Below, piece after piece: positions 43,013 to 54,567 of a DNA stretch of 64,000 nt. A program made the translations under genes and the position numbers. Origin of the DNA: Neostapfia colusana (taxonomy: Eukaryota; Streptophyta; Magnoliopsida; Poales; Poaceae); NCBI GenBank assembly GCA_030760725.1, contig JASWHV010000009.1, forward strand, positions 88,648,780 through 88,712,779, given 5' to 3'. The first letter of the stretch is position 1. Each line of letters starts with the position of its first letter. The notes under the pieces are model-generated. The model made no database searches, was not told the DNA's origin, and saw nothing but the letters and a program-made list of their open reading frames with translations.

Positions 43013-46000
43013 TTACCGTATATGCGACGTGAAAAAGTCAGGGTTGTTAGCACGAAGAAATCCTTCGCTTTCCCATGTATCTTAATCTACGGAGTGATTA
43101 CTCCATAGAACTTTGTAGAACCACAACGTGCGGTTGCGTGTGGTTCGGGCCATTTCATCAATTATTTGAACCGGTTCCTCCCGATACGTGAGATCCGGTT
43201 TCAGTTCTTCAATATCCTCCAGCTGAATGGTAGTGGATAGACTGATGCACTTCCTCAGCTATGAGATGTGAAAGACGTTGTGCACACCGTAGAGTGCTTC
43301 TGGTAGATTCAGCCGGTATGCTACCGATCCACATCTTTCGCTAATCTGAAATGGACCGATGAATCGGGGTGCCAACTTTCCTCTCACCCCGAATCTGTTC
43401 ACGCCCTTCATTGGAGACACACGTAAATATACGTGATCTCCGACTTCGAATTGTAACGGGCATCTTCTCTGGTCCGCATACTGTTTTTGTCGGGATTGGG
43501 CGGCTTTTAAGTTCGCTTGAATCAGCCGAACTTTTTCCTCCGTGTTGTTGACAAGATCAATCCCGAAGGCGACCCTTTTGCCAGACTCACACCAATTCAG
43601 TGGTGTGCGACATTTTCTCCCATATGGCGCCTCGTAAGGCGCCATCTTGATGCTGACTTGGTACCCATTGTTGTACGAGAACTCGGCCAACAGTAAGTGA
43701 TCATCCCAATTCTTACCGTGGTTGATAGCACAAGCTCGTAGCATATCCTCTAGAATCTGATTTACCCGCTCGGTTTGCCCATCTGTCTGTGGGTGGTACG
43801 CTGAACTACGGACCAGCTTCGTCCCCAACGCAGCGTGTAGCTGCTCCCAAAATGGGACACAAATAAAGTGCCCCGGTCCGATATGATGGTGCGGGGTATG
43901 CCGTACAAGCATAGGATCCGTGAGATGTACAATCCATCATACTTCTTGGCGGTTGTAGTTTGTGTTGACCGGGATGAAATGGGCAACTTTGGTGAGCCGG
44001 TCGACGATCACCCACACAGAATCATGCTTCTGAAAAGTGGTGGGTAAACCGACGATGAAGTCCATACTCACATCTTCCCACTTCCAGGCAGGTACACCCA
44101 GTGGTTGTAGCAGTCCCGGTTTTCTCATGTGGTCTGCCTTCACCCTTCGACATGTATCACACTCGGACACGTACTTTGCGACCTCCCGCTTCATCCGTGT
44201 CCACCAAAACTTGCTCCTGAGTTCTTTATACATTTTACTGCTGCCGGGGTGAATAGAAAACTTTGACAAGTGAGCCTCATCAAAGATTTTCTTCCGTAAC
44301 TCTGGTTTACAGGGTACGACGATCCGGTCCTTGAACCATAGGACGTCGTCTCCGTCTTTCGGGAAACATTTCAGCTCCCCACTGGCTATACGTCTCCGCA
44401 AATGCGACATGCCCTTGTCATGTTTCTTAGCTGCCGCTATCCCTTCACGGATGGTGGGGATCGACGCTAAGTTGTAGAGAGCTCCATGTGGAATCACATG
44501 CAATGGTGGCTTGCTCTCTTCCAACGGTTTGATGGTCAGATTGTTGACGTGTGACTTGCGCCTCAGCGCATCCGCCACTACGTTTGCCTTGCCAGGGTGA
44601 TAATGGATCTCTATCTCGTAATCCTTTATCAACTCTAACCATCTTTGTTGCCTCATGTTCAGCTCTTTCTGAGTGAACATGTACTTGAGGCTTTTGTGGT
44701 CGGTATATAAATGTACGAGGTTACCGAGTAGGTAGTGCCTCCACATTTTAAGTGCGAGTACCACGGCAGCGAGCTCCAAGTCATGAGTTGGATAATTCTG
44801 CTCATGGTTTCTGAGCTGCCGTGATCCATACACGACCACCCTTCGGTCTTGCATCAGCACACATCCGAGCCCAATGCCGGATGCATCGCAGTACACATCG
44901 AACGGTTTTGTTGTGTCTGGCTGCACCAAAACCGGTGCTGATGTTAGGTGCTTCACTAATGCCTTGAACGCTGCTTCACATGCTGGACTCCAAACATATT
45001 TGGTAGCCTTCTTCAGCAGCGCTGTCATAGGCTTGGCAATCATCGATAAGTTCGGAATGATCCTCCGATAATATACCGCGAGTCCGAGGAAACTCCGTAC
45101 CCCATGAACAGTTCTCGGGGACTTCCAATTCAGCACTTGTGTGATCTTACTCAGGTCTACAGCGATGCCCTCTACTGAGATAATATGCCCGAGAAAAGGC
45201 ACTTGCGATATCCAGAATTTGCACTTGTTGTATTTCGCGTATAGCATGTGATCCCGCGGCCGTTGCAAGACTATACGCAGAAGCTTCTTGTGTTCTTACT
45301 CCGACTTGGAATATACCAATATGTCATCGATGAAGACTACAACAAACTTGTCCAGCTCCGGCATGAATACCGAGTTCATCAAGTACATGAAATGAGCTGG
45401 AGCATTGGTGAGGCCGAAGGACATGACCAGGTACTCATACAGTCCGTACCTCGTCGAGTAAGCCGTCTTCGGAATATCCTCAGCCCGTATTTTAATCTGG
45501 TGGTACCCGGATCTTAAGTCCATCTTGGAAAAGATCTTTGCTTCGACCAACTGATCAAACAGCATGTCGATCCGTGGCAACGGGTACATGTTCTTGATGG
45601 TTACGGCATTTAATGGACGATAGTCACACAAAGCCTCAACGTCTTAACTTTCTTCTTCACGAATAATTCCGAACAGCCCCATGGCGAGGAGCTCGGTATA
45701 ATAAAACCCTTCTCCAGCAAGTCCGTCAACTGCGTCTTGAGTTCAGCCAATTCCTTCGGCGCCATCTTGTACGGCCTTCGGGATATTGGCATGGTTCCCG
45801 GTGCAAGTTCAATCTTGAACTCCACCTCTCGGTCAGGCGGCATCCCCGGTAAATCATCCAGGAACACGTCAGGGAACTCACGGACTACTGGAATGTCTTT
45901 CAATCTGATGGTTGTGGATTGATATACACTTGGAAGTTTTATTTCTGTACTGTCCAGAAATAATGAATGTGACTCGTGCATTTCTGAATGTAGATGCACG

Positions 46001-46716
46001 ACTCGGAGGACGGTGTCTAAAACCACGCCGTGGCGGGTTAACCACGACATCCCTAAGATGACATCGACCTTCTGTCCCTCTAAAATTATGAGAGACGTAG
46101 GGTATACTCTATCCGCTAAGCATAATGGTACTTTGGAAACCATCATACTTGCTGAAATCTTCCCACCCGGTGAACAAATCAAATATGGACTTTTGGTGGG
46201 TAGTACTTGCAAGCTGTGTTTAGCACTGAAAGCATGGCTAATAAAATTGTGCGTGGCGCCTGAATCAAACAATACTATGGCGGGATGCTGGTGGAGTTGG
46301 GACATACCCGCAAGGATCGGCTCTCCTTCCGGCACGTCCTCTATGGCAAGTTGATGGATGGTACCGGGCCTAGGATTTGCCCGCCATGCATTAGTAGGGT
46401 TTTGGGGCTGATTCCTCCCCGGAAGATGGGGTGCAGCTCCGCCGCCCTGCCTCTCAGGACAATTGTTGGCGAAGTGTCCTTGGCGACCACACTTGTAGCA
46501 TGTGGCTGCTGCTTGACCGGTGCTTGGGGGACAAAAGCCCGGTATGCGCTGCTGAGGTGCATACTCACGCGGCATCGTCCGCTGTTGCTGTTGTTGCTGC
46601 GGAGGTGGTACTGGCAGTGCCGGCCTGAATGCCGGTGGAGAGTAGGGCCGACTACGAAATGGCATCGGTCTCTGTTGTGGTTGCCAGCGTGGACCCGATG
46701 GTGGGCGATTCACCAT
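43013..46716 (-). pseudogene. pol: gag C-terminus, protease, RT, RNase H, integrase, chromodomain of E
   Basis: Segments on the minus strand. 46716-45610: zinc knuckle CYKCGRQGHFANNC (CX2CX4HX4C), protease DSGATHNF, start of RT. Frameshift near 45625. 45631-45296: RT palm with FIDD, ending at TAA. 45268-43937: rest of RT, RNase H, integrase zinc site H-H-C-C and first Asp. Frameshift near 43945. 43912-43259: the remaining D and E of the integrase core and its C-terminus, ending at TAG in place of Gln in HNVFHISQ. 43258-43013: chromodomain with one more stop. Same domain order and size as B pol. Confidence 0.92.
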
Positions 46717-47568
46717 CCGATATTTTTGAGAAGGACCACCTCCTTCTCCGCAGCTTTGCGGCGCGCTTCACTTCCTTTCTGCCGCCGCTAACTCCTTGCC
46801 GGAGTCCTCCTGAACAATCGCAGCATCAATAAGCATCAATAATGTCATTGAGGCTGCCGCGATTGAACATCGCCAGCTTGTCCTTCAGGAGCGGGTTAAG
46901 CCCCTGGTAGAAATGATCCCGCCGCTTCTCGTCGGTATCGGCGTGATACGAAGCGTATAGCGCAAGATCATTGAACGCCCTGGATTATTCCAGCGCGTTC
47001 CGGCTTCCTTGCTGCAGGCGTAGGAACTCCTGCATCTTCCTCTTCATGGTACCCGGCGGTATGTGATAGGCCCTGAAGGCCGTCCTAAATTCCATCCTTG
47101 TCATAACTCGCTAGGTGGGTTGAGGGCACAGAAATTCGCCCACCAAGCACTCGCGGATCCCTGAAGCTGTTGGACCGCGAACTGAGTCTTGCGCTGCTCA
47201 CTCATTTGGAGCAGCCCGAACTTCATCTCCATCGTGCGGAGCCAGTTGTCTGCATCGATGGGTTCATCTGCCCTTGAGAATACCGGGGGATGAGTAGCCA
47301 GGAAATCAGAGTAAGAGCTTTGTTGGCACTCCTCACGATCTTGACGCCCCTCTGGTCGAGACGTATTCGCAATAAGGGTTTGCAGCAACTCGGTGTGCTG
47401 CTGATGAGAGCCCACCATCGCTGCCACGATGTCAGCCAAAGTAACCGTTGGCGGTGGCGGTGGAGGTTGTTGCTGTTGCTGTCCCGAGGAATCCTCGGGA
47501 GGCTGTTGGGAGGTGTCTCCCCCTTGACTGGAACCCCCAACGTCCGGGTTGGCATGAGTACGAGTCAT
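46717..47568 (-). pseudogene. gag: gag of E (capsid/nucleocapsid precursor), broken
   Basis: ATG at 47568 (MTRTHANPDVGG), one base after TTTGAATTTCAG. A low-complexity Gln/Pro-rich segment is followed by a Retrotrans_gag-like region (DNWLRTMEMKFGLLQ, then QLQGSASAWWANF). The frame stops at 47101; the next frame carries FRTAFRAYHIPPGTMKRKMQEF and has a stop near 46983. The protein would form the virus-like particle. The nucleocapsid zinc knuckle lies in the following segment. At least two frameshifts or stops rule out function. Confidence 0.85.
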
Positions 47569-47841
47569 TCTGAAATTCAAAACAGCAGCGATCAGCACAT
47601 GTCATACTTAGAATTCCATATGAAACAGTAGGTATTGAAGTGACACATGAATAATTTGCACAACATTCACATGTATTGATAATGCATAAACTTTATACAA
47701 GATACATTATCCTCGGGTCTCCGAGAAGTCGTGCTCATGTCGTCACTACCTATACACATGCTACTGTCTACACGACATGTCCCCGATTACAAAAGTTTTG
47801 GTTACATCACCCTTGCTGCCCTACTCGGCAAGAGTAACCTC

Positions 47842-48804
47842 CTACTCGGAGTAAAATTTGACCTCCTGCGGGTCGTCCTCCTTTGCTACCTCTGCTGGTG
47901 GCTCCGGGTCCATGACCTCCTCTTCCGATTCAGGTTCTCCCATTGCTGGAAGACACAAAACCACAGGTACGGCACCCACCATTGGTATGCCCATTACCGG
48001 AGGTACGAGGTCCTGCAACGTGTGCACCTCGTCCATGGCCTGGTTGTAGTCCTCTTCCCAGCCTTGCCCTTCCTCAATAGCGTCATCCCGCTGTTGAGTG
48101 AGGACCTCGTTCTGCTGGGTCAAGGCTTGCACTTGCTGTTGTAAAACCGTGATGTCGACACGGCTTTTCTTCTTCGCCTTCTTCAGACGATGCAACTGAT
48201 TATGTTGTTCGTTCAGTCGCTTTATCGTCAGAAGGAGAACATTGCGGAGTGCACTGTGAGCACTCTCGAAATGATCTCCACGGCTGTTGCTCTCCTTGAG
48301 CTTCACGGCGAGACATTCCGTATGAAAAGCTTGGCTGTCCGTCACGGCCTTTCCCGCCCTTAATTGGAGGCTGACGTTTGCCTCCGCGGGGTTGTACCTT
48401 GGGCAACCCGGATCTGTTGCCTCCATTTACCTTTCTCTCTACACATGATTAGCTCATCACTCCACCGGAACGAGCGCGTATGGAGTGCCCTCCATAGCTC
48501 TCACGTGTAGTTGGCAGAAACGCGACATGGTGCCGCGGGCTGCCACTTGCCACATTTCCTCCAGCTGTCTGCCTCTCACCGTGACGGTGAACGGCACCCA
48601 ACCGGGTGGCGTAGGTCCTAAAGGAACTTCGACATAGATCATCCATGTCTTGTGCCCCTCCTCGCCTTCTTCCTTGGCGAGGTACTGAAGCATCTCACTG
48701 TAACCGAAATATTGAAGCATTTGCCTCAACACTTCCGGATAACCGCTGCGGTGAGAACAGTGGGACACCACCCACCCGTTCTCCAACCGTCTATCCGCTG
48801 TCAT
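47842..48804 (-). pseudogene. ORF0 of E: extra sense ORF between leader and gag, coiled coil
   Basis: ATG at 48804, directly after TTTCTACAG. About 320 codons in one frame to TAA at 47842, broken by four in-frame stops within about 13 codons (48426-48465), each one base from the codon seen in B. The N-terminal third has LENGWVVSHCS and GPTPPGWVPFTVTVRGRQ. The middle, about residues 185-255, is a strong heptad-type coiled coil (IKRLNEQHNQLHRLKKAKKK, then VLQQQVQALTQQNEVL). The tail is acidic (EPESEEEVMDPEPP). There is no transmembrane segment and no known enzyme motif. Its role is unknown; a structural or RNA-binding accessory protein is possible. The short tail stretch VAKEDDPQEVKF loosely resembles the LTR exon e2 peptide. 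Confidence 0.75.
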
Positions 48805-50285
48805 CTGTAGAAACATATTTTAAAAATGTAAAATATTTATTGAACAGCAAACCATTGAGTTTTAACATAAAACATTTCATTGAACCCATAAAACTTGGAA
48901 ACATAGTTCAAACTTAAACAAATTTGACTGCTGATCTGCTGTCCACTATGACAGCCATGACCAGTTTCCATTTCAACCTGATTTAGACCATGCTAAAGCA
49001 AAACCAATTCTGGAGCTCAACATCAAAGTTAAAGTTAACTTCAAAATCTTTCCACAAAGGATTTGCTTGGCCTAAGATCTGTCTTGGTTCAAAAGTTATG
49101 AGATGTCAAAGTTGACAGTATTTCTGGAGAAAATTGGACAGCACCTCCCTGCTTGAGGTACTGAATTGATCCAAGAATTCCAGTTAATTCTACACCAAAT
49201 CTGACAAAACTTTCTGTTACAAAGTTGTAACCCATCTCATAAACTTTCAATAACTACCTCATTTTCTACTTTTGGATTTTTATGCATGAAGTTATGCTCA
49301 ATTTACAGAGAGTTACAGAGATTGTTTGCTCTGCCCTGTTTTCTAGACAGTTTCAACTCTACTGCATCTTTCGTTTCGTTAGGCGATGAAACACCTCTGG
49401 ACATCAACAGAAAAGTTGTAAAGCTCTTCCAAAGATTTCCAGAAATGTATCATATGACCCAACCTCAAAAGAACTCAACCTCTAACCTCTTATTAAATTC
49501 AGCCTTAATTCAGCTGAAAACAGGGGACTCTGTCCTTATTATCCTATGAGTTGGAAACTTGTTAACTTTGAATGTCCTGGTTAAGGTAAGGAGTTACATC
49601 AAAATTTTAGTGCTATAGATTGAAACTTTTCAGTTTTACAATGAAGTTGCTCACCTAGTGGGGTGTGACGTCGATGCATCACCAGATCATGTCGGTACTA
49701 CGGCCTCACAAAGAAAAACCTATACCGGACTTAACCAGCTCCGTTAGTTCAAGGGCACTAAACGTCTCTCGAACACGGATGCTACATGTCTACTGTTTCA
49801 TGGTTAGACTACCTGCAAATAACTCATACAATCGTCAGACTCGGCTGCACACCGAGCCCGGTATCTATACAGTTCATACACCCGGCCGTCATCACTTGCC
49901 CGGATGTTCTCAAGCCAAACATGCCGGAGCTACGTGTTCATGTTACTGACCACGTGACGGGGTCTCCCAAATTGCCCAAAGCACGCCAGGGAAAGACGTT
50001 GCTCGAATACACCAAACGACATGAAAAGTCGTAGAGGATATTAAAGCGGGTCGGGTTACCTGCCACCCATGGGGCTCCACCCTTCAGCTTGTGCGCACTG
50101 GTGGACAGCGCTTACGTGCAACCCCCAAGACATAAACGTCCCAAGATGCACGATTTTCTGACATAAGCAAATAGGTTAGTATGCCACTTTCTATACACTA
50201 ATAACATCACTATATGGGTTACTAACTCGTTCCTCAACAAATTTTTAAAAAAGATGACCTTTGTAGTGCGTTAAACCTCAAGCGA
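48805..50285 (-). mobile_element. Leader of element E
   Basis: About 1.5 kb without a supported gene, aligning along its length with the B leader (15584-17075). The AT-rich part lies next to ORF0. Confidence 0.8.
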
Positions 50286-50297
50286 GTTCTAATACCA
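50286..50297 (-). promoter_or_regulatory. Primer-binding site of E, two mismatches
   Basis: The element strand reads TGGTATTAGAAC against the standard TGGTATCAGAGC. Both differences are transitions, consistent with decay after insertion. Confidence 0.85.
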
Positions 50298-50300
50298 CGC

Positions 50301-53300
50301 TGTGAGGGCCCCACGGCCTCGTCGAGCCAGGATCACGCTGAGGGGTGCTGCGTTGCACAGCACCCGATAACACACATCAAATATACAAAGCGAAAGCAAA
50401 GTTTTATTACATAAACCAGTTTATGAACATTTTTACAAAAAAATAGTTCAGTCTACACTCACTAGCGTAGACTACGCATCGAGTTCACGTTCAGCCTGTG
50501 AACGTGTCCCAGCTAGCAAGCACACACACTAACACGGCGGCGTGCACGACTCCCACTCGACGGGGTTTCCCTCCTCGGGTTCCGTCTCCTCCTCGGGAGT
50601 CCCTTCCTCATAAACCCCTGCAAAAGCTTCAAACACAAGCAATGAGCACGATGGCTCAGCAAGACTGACCCGTATCTCCTATACATGAAACTTCTACATG
50701 AATGGTTTTAGGTTACATGAGGTAAAATAAGTTGCAAAGGACTCGCCTAATTATTGGAACGTTACTTTCAAGTTTTAACAACAGGTTGTGGAAAACCTTA
50801 CGCTAAGGCACATGAGAGAGCCGCAATCAAACAAGAACTGCATTTCTCTCATGTACTTTGCCCAAAGTTGAAAAAAAAATTAATTAACTCTAAACTACAA
50901 CAAGACGTTAACAAGCAAGGTATATCCTTCAAATCAGCAAACTTTTAACATGTATCTAGCCTGTTCTTTCTACATCAAGGTACAGTGAACAAGTGGTACT
51001 CACTGACGTGAGGGACGGCGATTATAATCAATTTACACCTGCAGGGTTACCCGAATAACCCGTCACGTACGCCCGTACTCGATGTTGCCTACAGCAACCA
51101 TCACGGACGTCGTACGCAACCACCTTTCACCCGTTAGCCAAATATTGAACCGGTCCTATTGTCCCGAGCAAGAGGTCTCTGCGCGCGCATCCGCAGTGCC
51201 GCCAGCCAATTTACACCTCAAGCTCTCAACCTACCATCTGAACGACAGGCAATGCCTCAATACCCAGCTACCCGAGTTACATCGGTTTCCCAGTTGCCAT
51301 ATAGCCGGTAGGTCTTCGGTACTGTTCTAGGTTGTTCAACAGGGCTGCACACGGCTCGGTCCTCAATCGACACAACTGGAGCTATGGCACCCAGGCCCCA
51401 AAGTCCTTCTGCCCTTACTCTCCGCTCGGTCTCATTTTTGTTGCCATGTGTTTCATTTGCTATCTTTACCCGAGCGATGTGCCTCTAGCCTATTATCGCG
51501 AGCAGTTCCAACTACTCGACTTGTACCGAATCCTACAATATCTTAGCATTGCAGTAGCTAACGAGGTTTTCAAACCTAATCCCAACCCAGGGCTTTCTTG
51601 GCTATGCATTTGGGTTTCAAACAAGACTCTAATGCAAGAAGTAAGTGGGTGCTCAAAGTAAGTTCTCAAAACAGTAAACATTTATAAAACGGGTTAATGC
51701 AAACCGGAGCTAGCCTTGCTGCTCTTGGTCGTAGGCTAGCTGTTCTTCCGGAGTGACGAAGTCTAAGACTTCGGGTTCCTCCTCAACCTTAGCGACTACA
51801 TATGAGAAATACATATATGTGTCAATTTATATGCAATTGAATTGAAGTTAAACTTGTGAGAGTTTATAAGTCTTGCTAGACAGACCCAATGACTCTGTAA
51901 TTTTTACTGTGGTTTGGATACAACCTAAACAGAGATTTGGACAAGTTTCATTTGCAGCAAAGCTCATTTGAGCTCTCCACAAATAATTACGTACTTGACC
52001 TTAATTGGAGCTCCTAGAGTGTTCTAAGGATTTTAATGGAGCAAGCCATGACTTTCTGAAAACTAGATTTTCATAGGGTTCTAATGGAGTTTGTCTCACT
52101 TAATTTGAAGGTTCCTAGCTAATGATATGAGCTAAACAATTTCTGAGAAATTCTAAAAATGTTTCTGGACATTTTCTATTTTATCTGGAACAGTTTTATT
52201 AATCACACCATTAGGATGATCAAATGAGCTCAAATAGATCTGAAATTTTTATGGTAGCTCAGGGATATTTTGGTGAACATCCTAGCAAGATTTAAGAATT
52301 TTTCTCGAGAGGGTTCTCCAGTTAAAATTCTAAACAGTTTACAATTTGGAGAATTAATTCTGGAGAACTAAGGATTTTGATGAAGTGAAACTTGATTTGT
52401 TGGAAAGTACTCAGAGAGCTGAATCAAACAAAATTTGGTTCACTCGATTTGGAGTTTCCTAGCCAAAGTTATTTGGGTTTGAAGTTTGAACTAAATCCGA
52501 AAATCGGGGAAATATTTAAATTGCTGCGCGTGGGACTGGGCTACGTGTCAGCTTCTCAGCAGTCGACACACGGGGCTACGGAATCTTTCGTGCGCAGCTG
52601 CACCCGATCCGTTGCCACAGATAATCCGCAGTTTAAAAATATCAGCCGCTGACACGTGGGAATGGGGCTTCGTCTACCTTCGGCCTCCCGCGCTCGGCCG
52701 TCGCGAGCCCTCGCCGGAGTGCTCGCTGGTGGCCTTTGCCGTGTACCAAACTTTATGATCTCGGCCGCTTCTGCATAATTCCACCCGGGGAACACGATGC
52801 TGGGCTCAGCTCGTCGTGACAGTCACCGGAACACTGCCGGCGACGAGCAGCGGCTTCGGAAGAACTTCGGCCATGTCGGCCGGACTTCCTAGCACCCCAA
52901 ACGATCAAGAAAAAGGCCGGAGAGCATCAGTGGACCCTAGGAAAGCTCGGCATGGGCTCGAGGCAGCTCGGAATAGGCTCTAGGTAAGCTCTCACCGTGC
53001 GCCTGACGGCTTCCACCATTAGCGCCGGTAGAAAAGCTAGAAATGACCGGTCTACCAAGTTTTTTTTGCCACGGCCGCAAAGAAAAGTTGGTGGCTACCG
53101 AGTCTAGCTCGTATAAGAACAGTTTGAGACTCTCTAAACAACTATGGAGTGAGAATTTGGCAGATCCGCACCTGAAGGTCGGTCTGCGCCGAGTGAAAGG
53201 GGGAAATTCGTTGCTGGTGATCAAGCACTCGGGCTGTGGTTCGGGGATGAGCAGCTCCAGAGTCTAACACGTCCGAGGGCGCCTTAGCTTGAGCGTGCTA

Positions 53301-54340
53301 ACCTCCCGTTTGGGCTGTCCATGGGAGCCCGAGGTGCGGCGAACTTAGGTCGCCGGGAAAAACTTTCGGTATGAGCGAGATCATCCGAATTCGGCTAAAT
53401 TTCTGTGACGGGGAAGGAAAAGGAGAATCTCTAGTACCGTTTTGCAGCGTGGAAGGAGTGGAGAGGCTCTGATCACTGATTCTCTGATCAATTCCGAGCG
53501 AGCAGCAGCGAGCGATGCTTTCTTGCGCAAGGGCGAAAAAACGGTCGGTAGTGCTCGGTTTGGCTCAGCTGCGGGGGATAAGAGGGAGGGGTGAGGCAGT
53601 TCAGCAGCCCGGGGCGGCAAGCAGTGCTGATATCGCCGTTTCCTCGCCGTGGCGGCTGCTGGACCAGGCGCAAGAAACCGAGCTCGGGCTTCAGTCGGTT
53701 GAATTTGCTGCTGAGGCTGACATGTGGGTCCCACCAGAGGTTTAACCTCTGAAATTAAATTTTCCCCACTGCTCTAAACAGTAGAGACCCAAATACCCTC
53801 TCATTTTTGAATTATCAACCACAAGCCCATTTGAAGTTGATAGAATTCATATTGTGAAGTTTTTGAATTAATTTTCAGCACATATGCAGTTTGAAATTCA
53901 AATTGAGTTTGAATTTGCTAAACTTAGCTCATGTCAAGATCAACTCCAAATGGAGTGAAAATTGGTGTGTGAGCTCACAAAAATGTGCTGAGTAAGAATA
54001 TGCCTCCCACTTTTGAATTCATGGGATGGAAGTAGTTTGAATTTGAATTTGAGTTCAAACTACCCTCTTTCTAGTTATACCCAAGAAGACCTCAAAAGGT
54101 TTTGGATTTGGGTGAAATTTGGCATGGACATTCCTAGCAAGGTGTAGGAGTTTTTCATATGCCCAGCCCCTATATGAGGCATGTGGGAAATGCGACTTTT
54201 GCATTTTGTGAGTTTATTCTCTAATGAGCATGTTGATAGTGTTTACTTGCTCTTCAAATGTATTCATCAAGTTTCCTAAAATGAGGGTGTTTGTGTGGTT
54301 TGAACACTTTGAATGTGTACCAAAAACTTAGGCCCTTACA
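50301..54340 (-). repeat. Element E right LTR, 4040 bp
   Basis: Left end TGTGAGGGCC beside the PBS; right end CTTACA followed by the target duplication TGATT. Confidence 0.94.
50529..51795 (-). CDS. Putative spliced LTR-encoded acidic protein (E right LTR)
   Basis: Exon e2 51795-51715, intron 51714-50618 (donor GCTAGC, acceptor CTTTTGCAG), exon e3 50617-50529 ending TAG. Against B left, e2 has four synonymous and no replacement changes in 26 codons. Exon e3 has two synonymous and four replacement changes, two of the latter in the last two codons. The donor motif has one change (GCAAGC to GCTAGC). Confidence 0.5.
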
Positions 54341-54341
54341 T

Positions 54342-54509
54342 GATTATCCGGTGGAGATTATTGATGAGAAGGCTCAGACCACGCGTAACCGAAAGCTGTG
54401 GTTCTACAAGATATTGTGGAGCAACCACACCGCTGAGCAAGCGATGTGGGAGAGCGAAGACTTCCTTCACTCAAGCTACCCGGATTTCATGGTGTCTCAT
54501 CACGGGTAA
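54342..54509 (+). pseudogene. pol: pol of D, end of chromodomain (continues from 38919)
   Basis: DYPVEIIDEKAQTTRN to the stop at 54507-54509. This is the last 55 codons of the chromodomain that E separated from the rest. It reads in frame across the excised insertion. Confidence 0.92.
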
Positions 54510-54554
54510 TTCTTCATTCATCTTTGTTTCTTCCTTTCGGGATGATATTCTTTT

Positions 54555-54567
54555 AAGGGAGGAGGTT
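54555..54567 (+). promoter_or_regulatory. Polypurine tract of D
   Basis: AAGGGAGGAGGTT before TGTAAAAGCC; shorter and less pure than in A and X. The upstream inverted repeat is lost. Confidence 0.85.

Larger units (their letters stand above)
38925..54340 (-). mobile_element. Element E: full-length family 2 chromovirus, nested in D pol
   Basis: 15416 bp: LTR 50301-54340, PBS, leader, ORF0, gag, pol, PPT, LTR 38925-42944, flanked by TGATT duplications. It is the only complete element in the window and the reference for what B has lost. In a 180-bp stretch compared by hand (39361-39540 with 50761-50940) the LTRs differ at about 10 positions, near 5%, so E is older than B. All coding regions carry stops or frameshifts. 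Confidence 0.95.
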
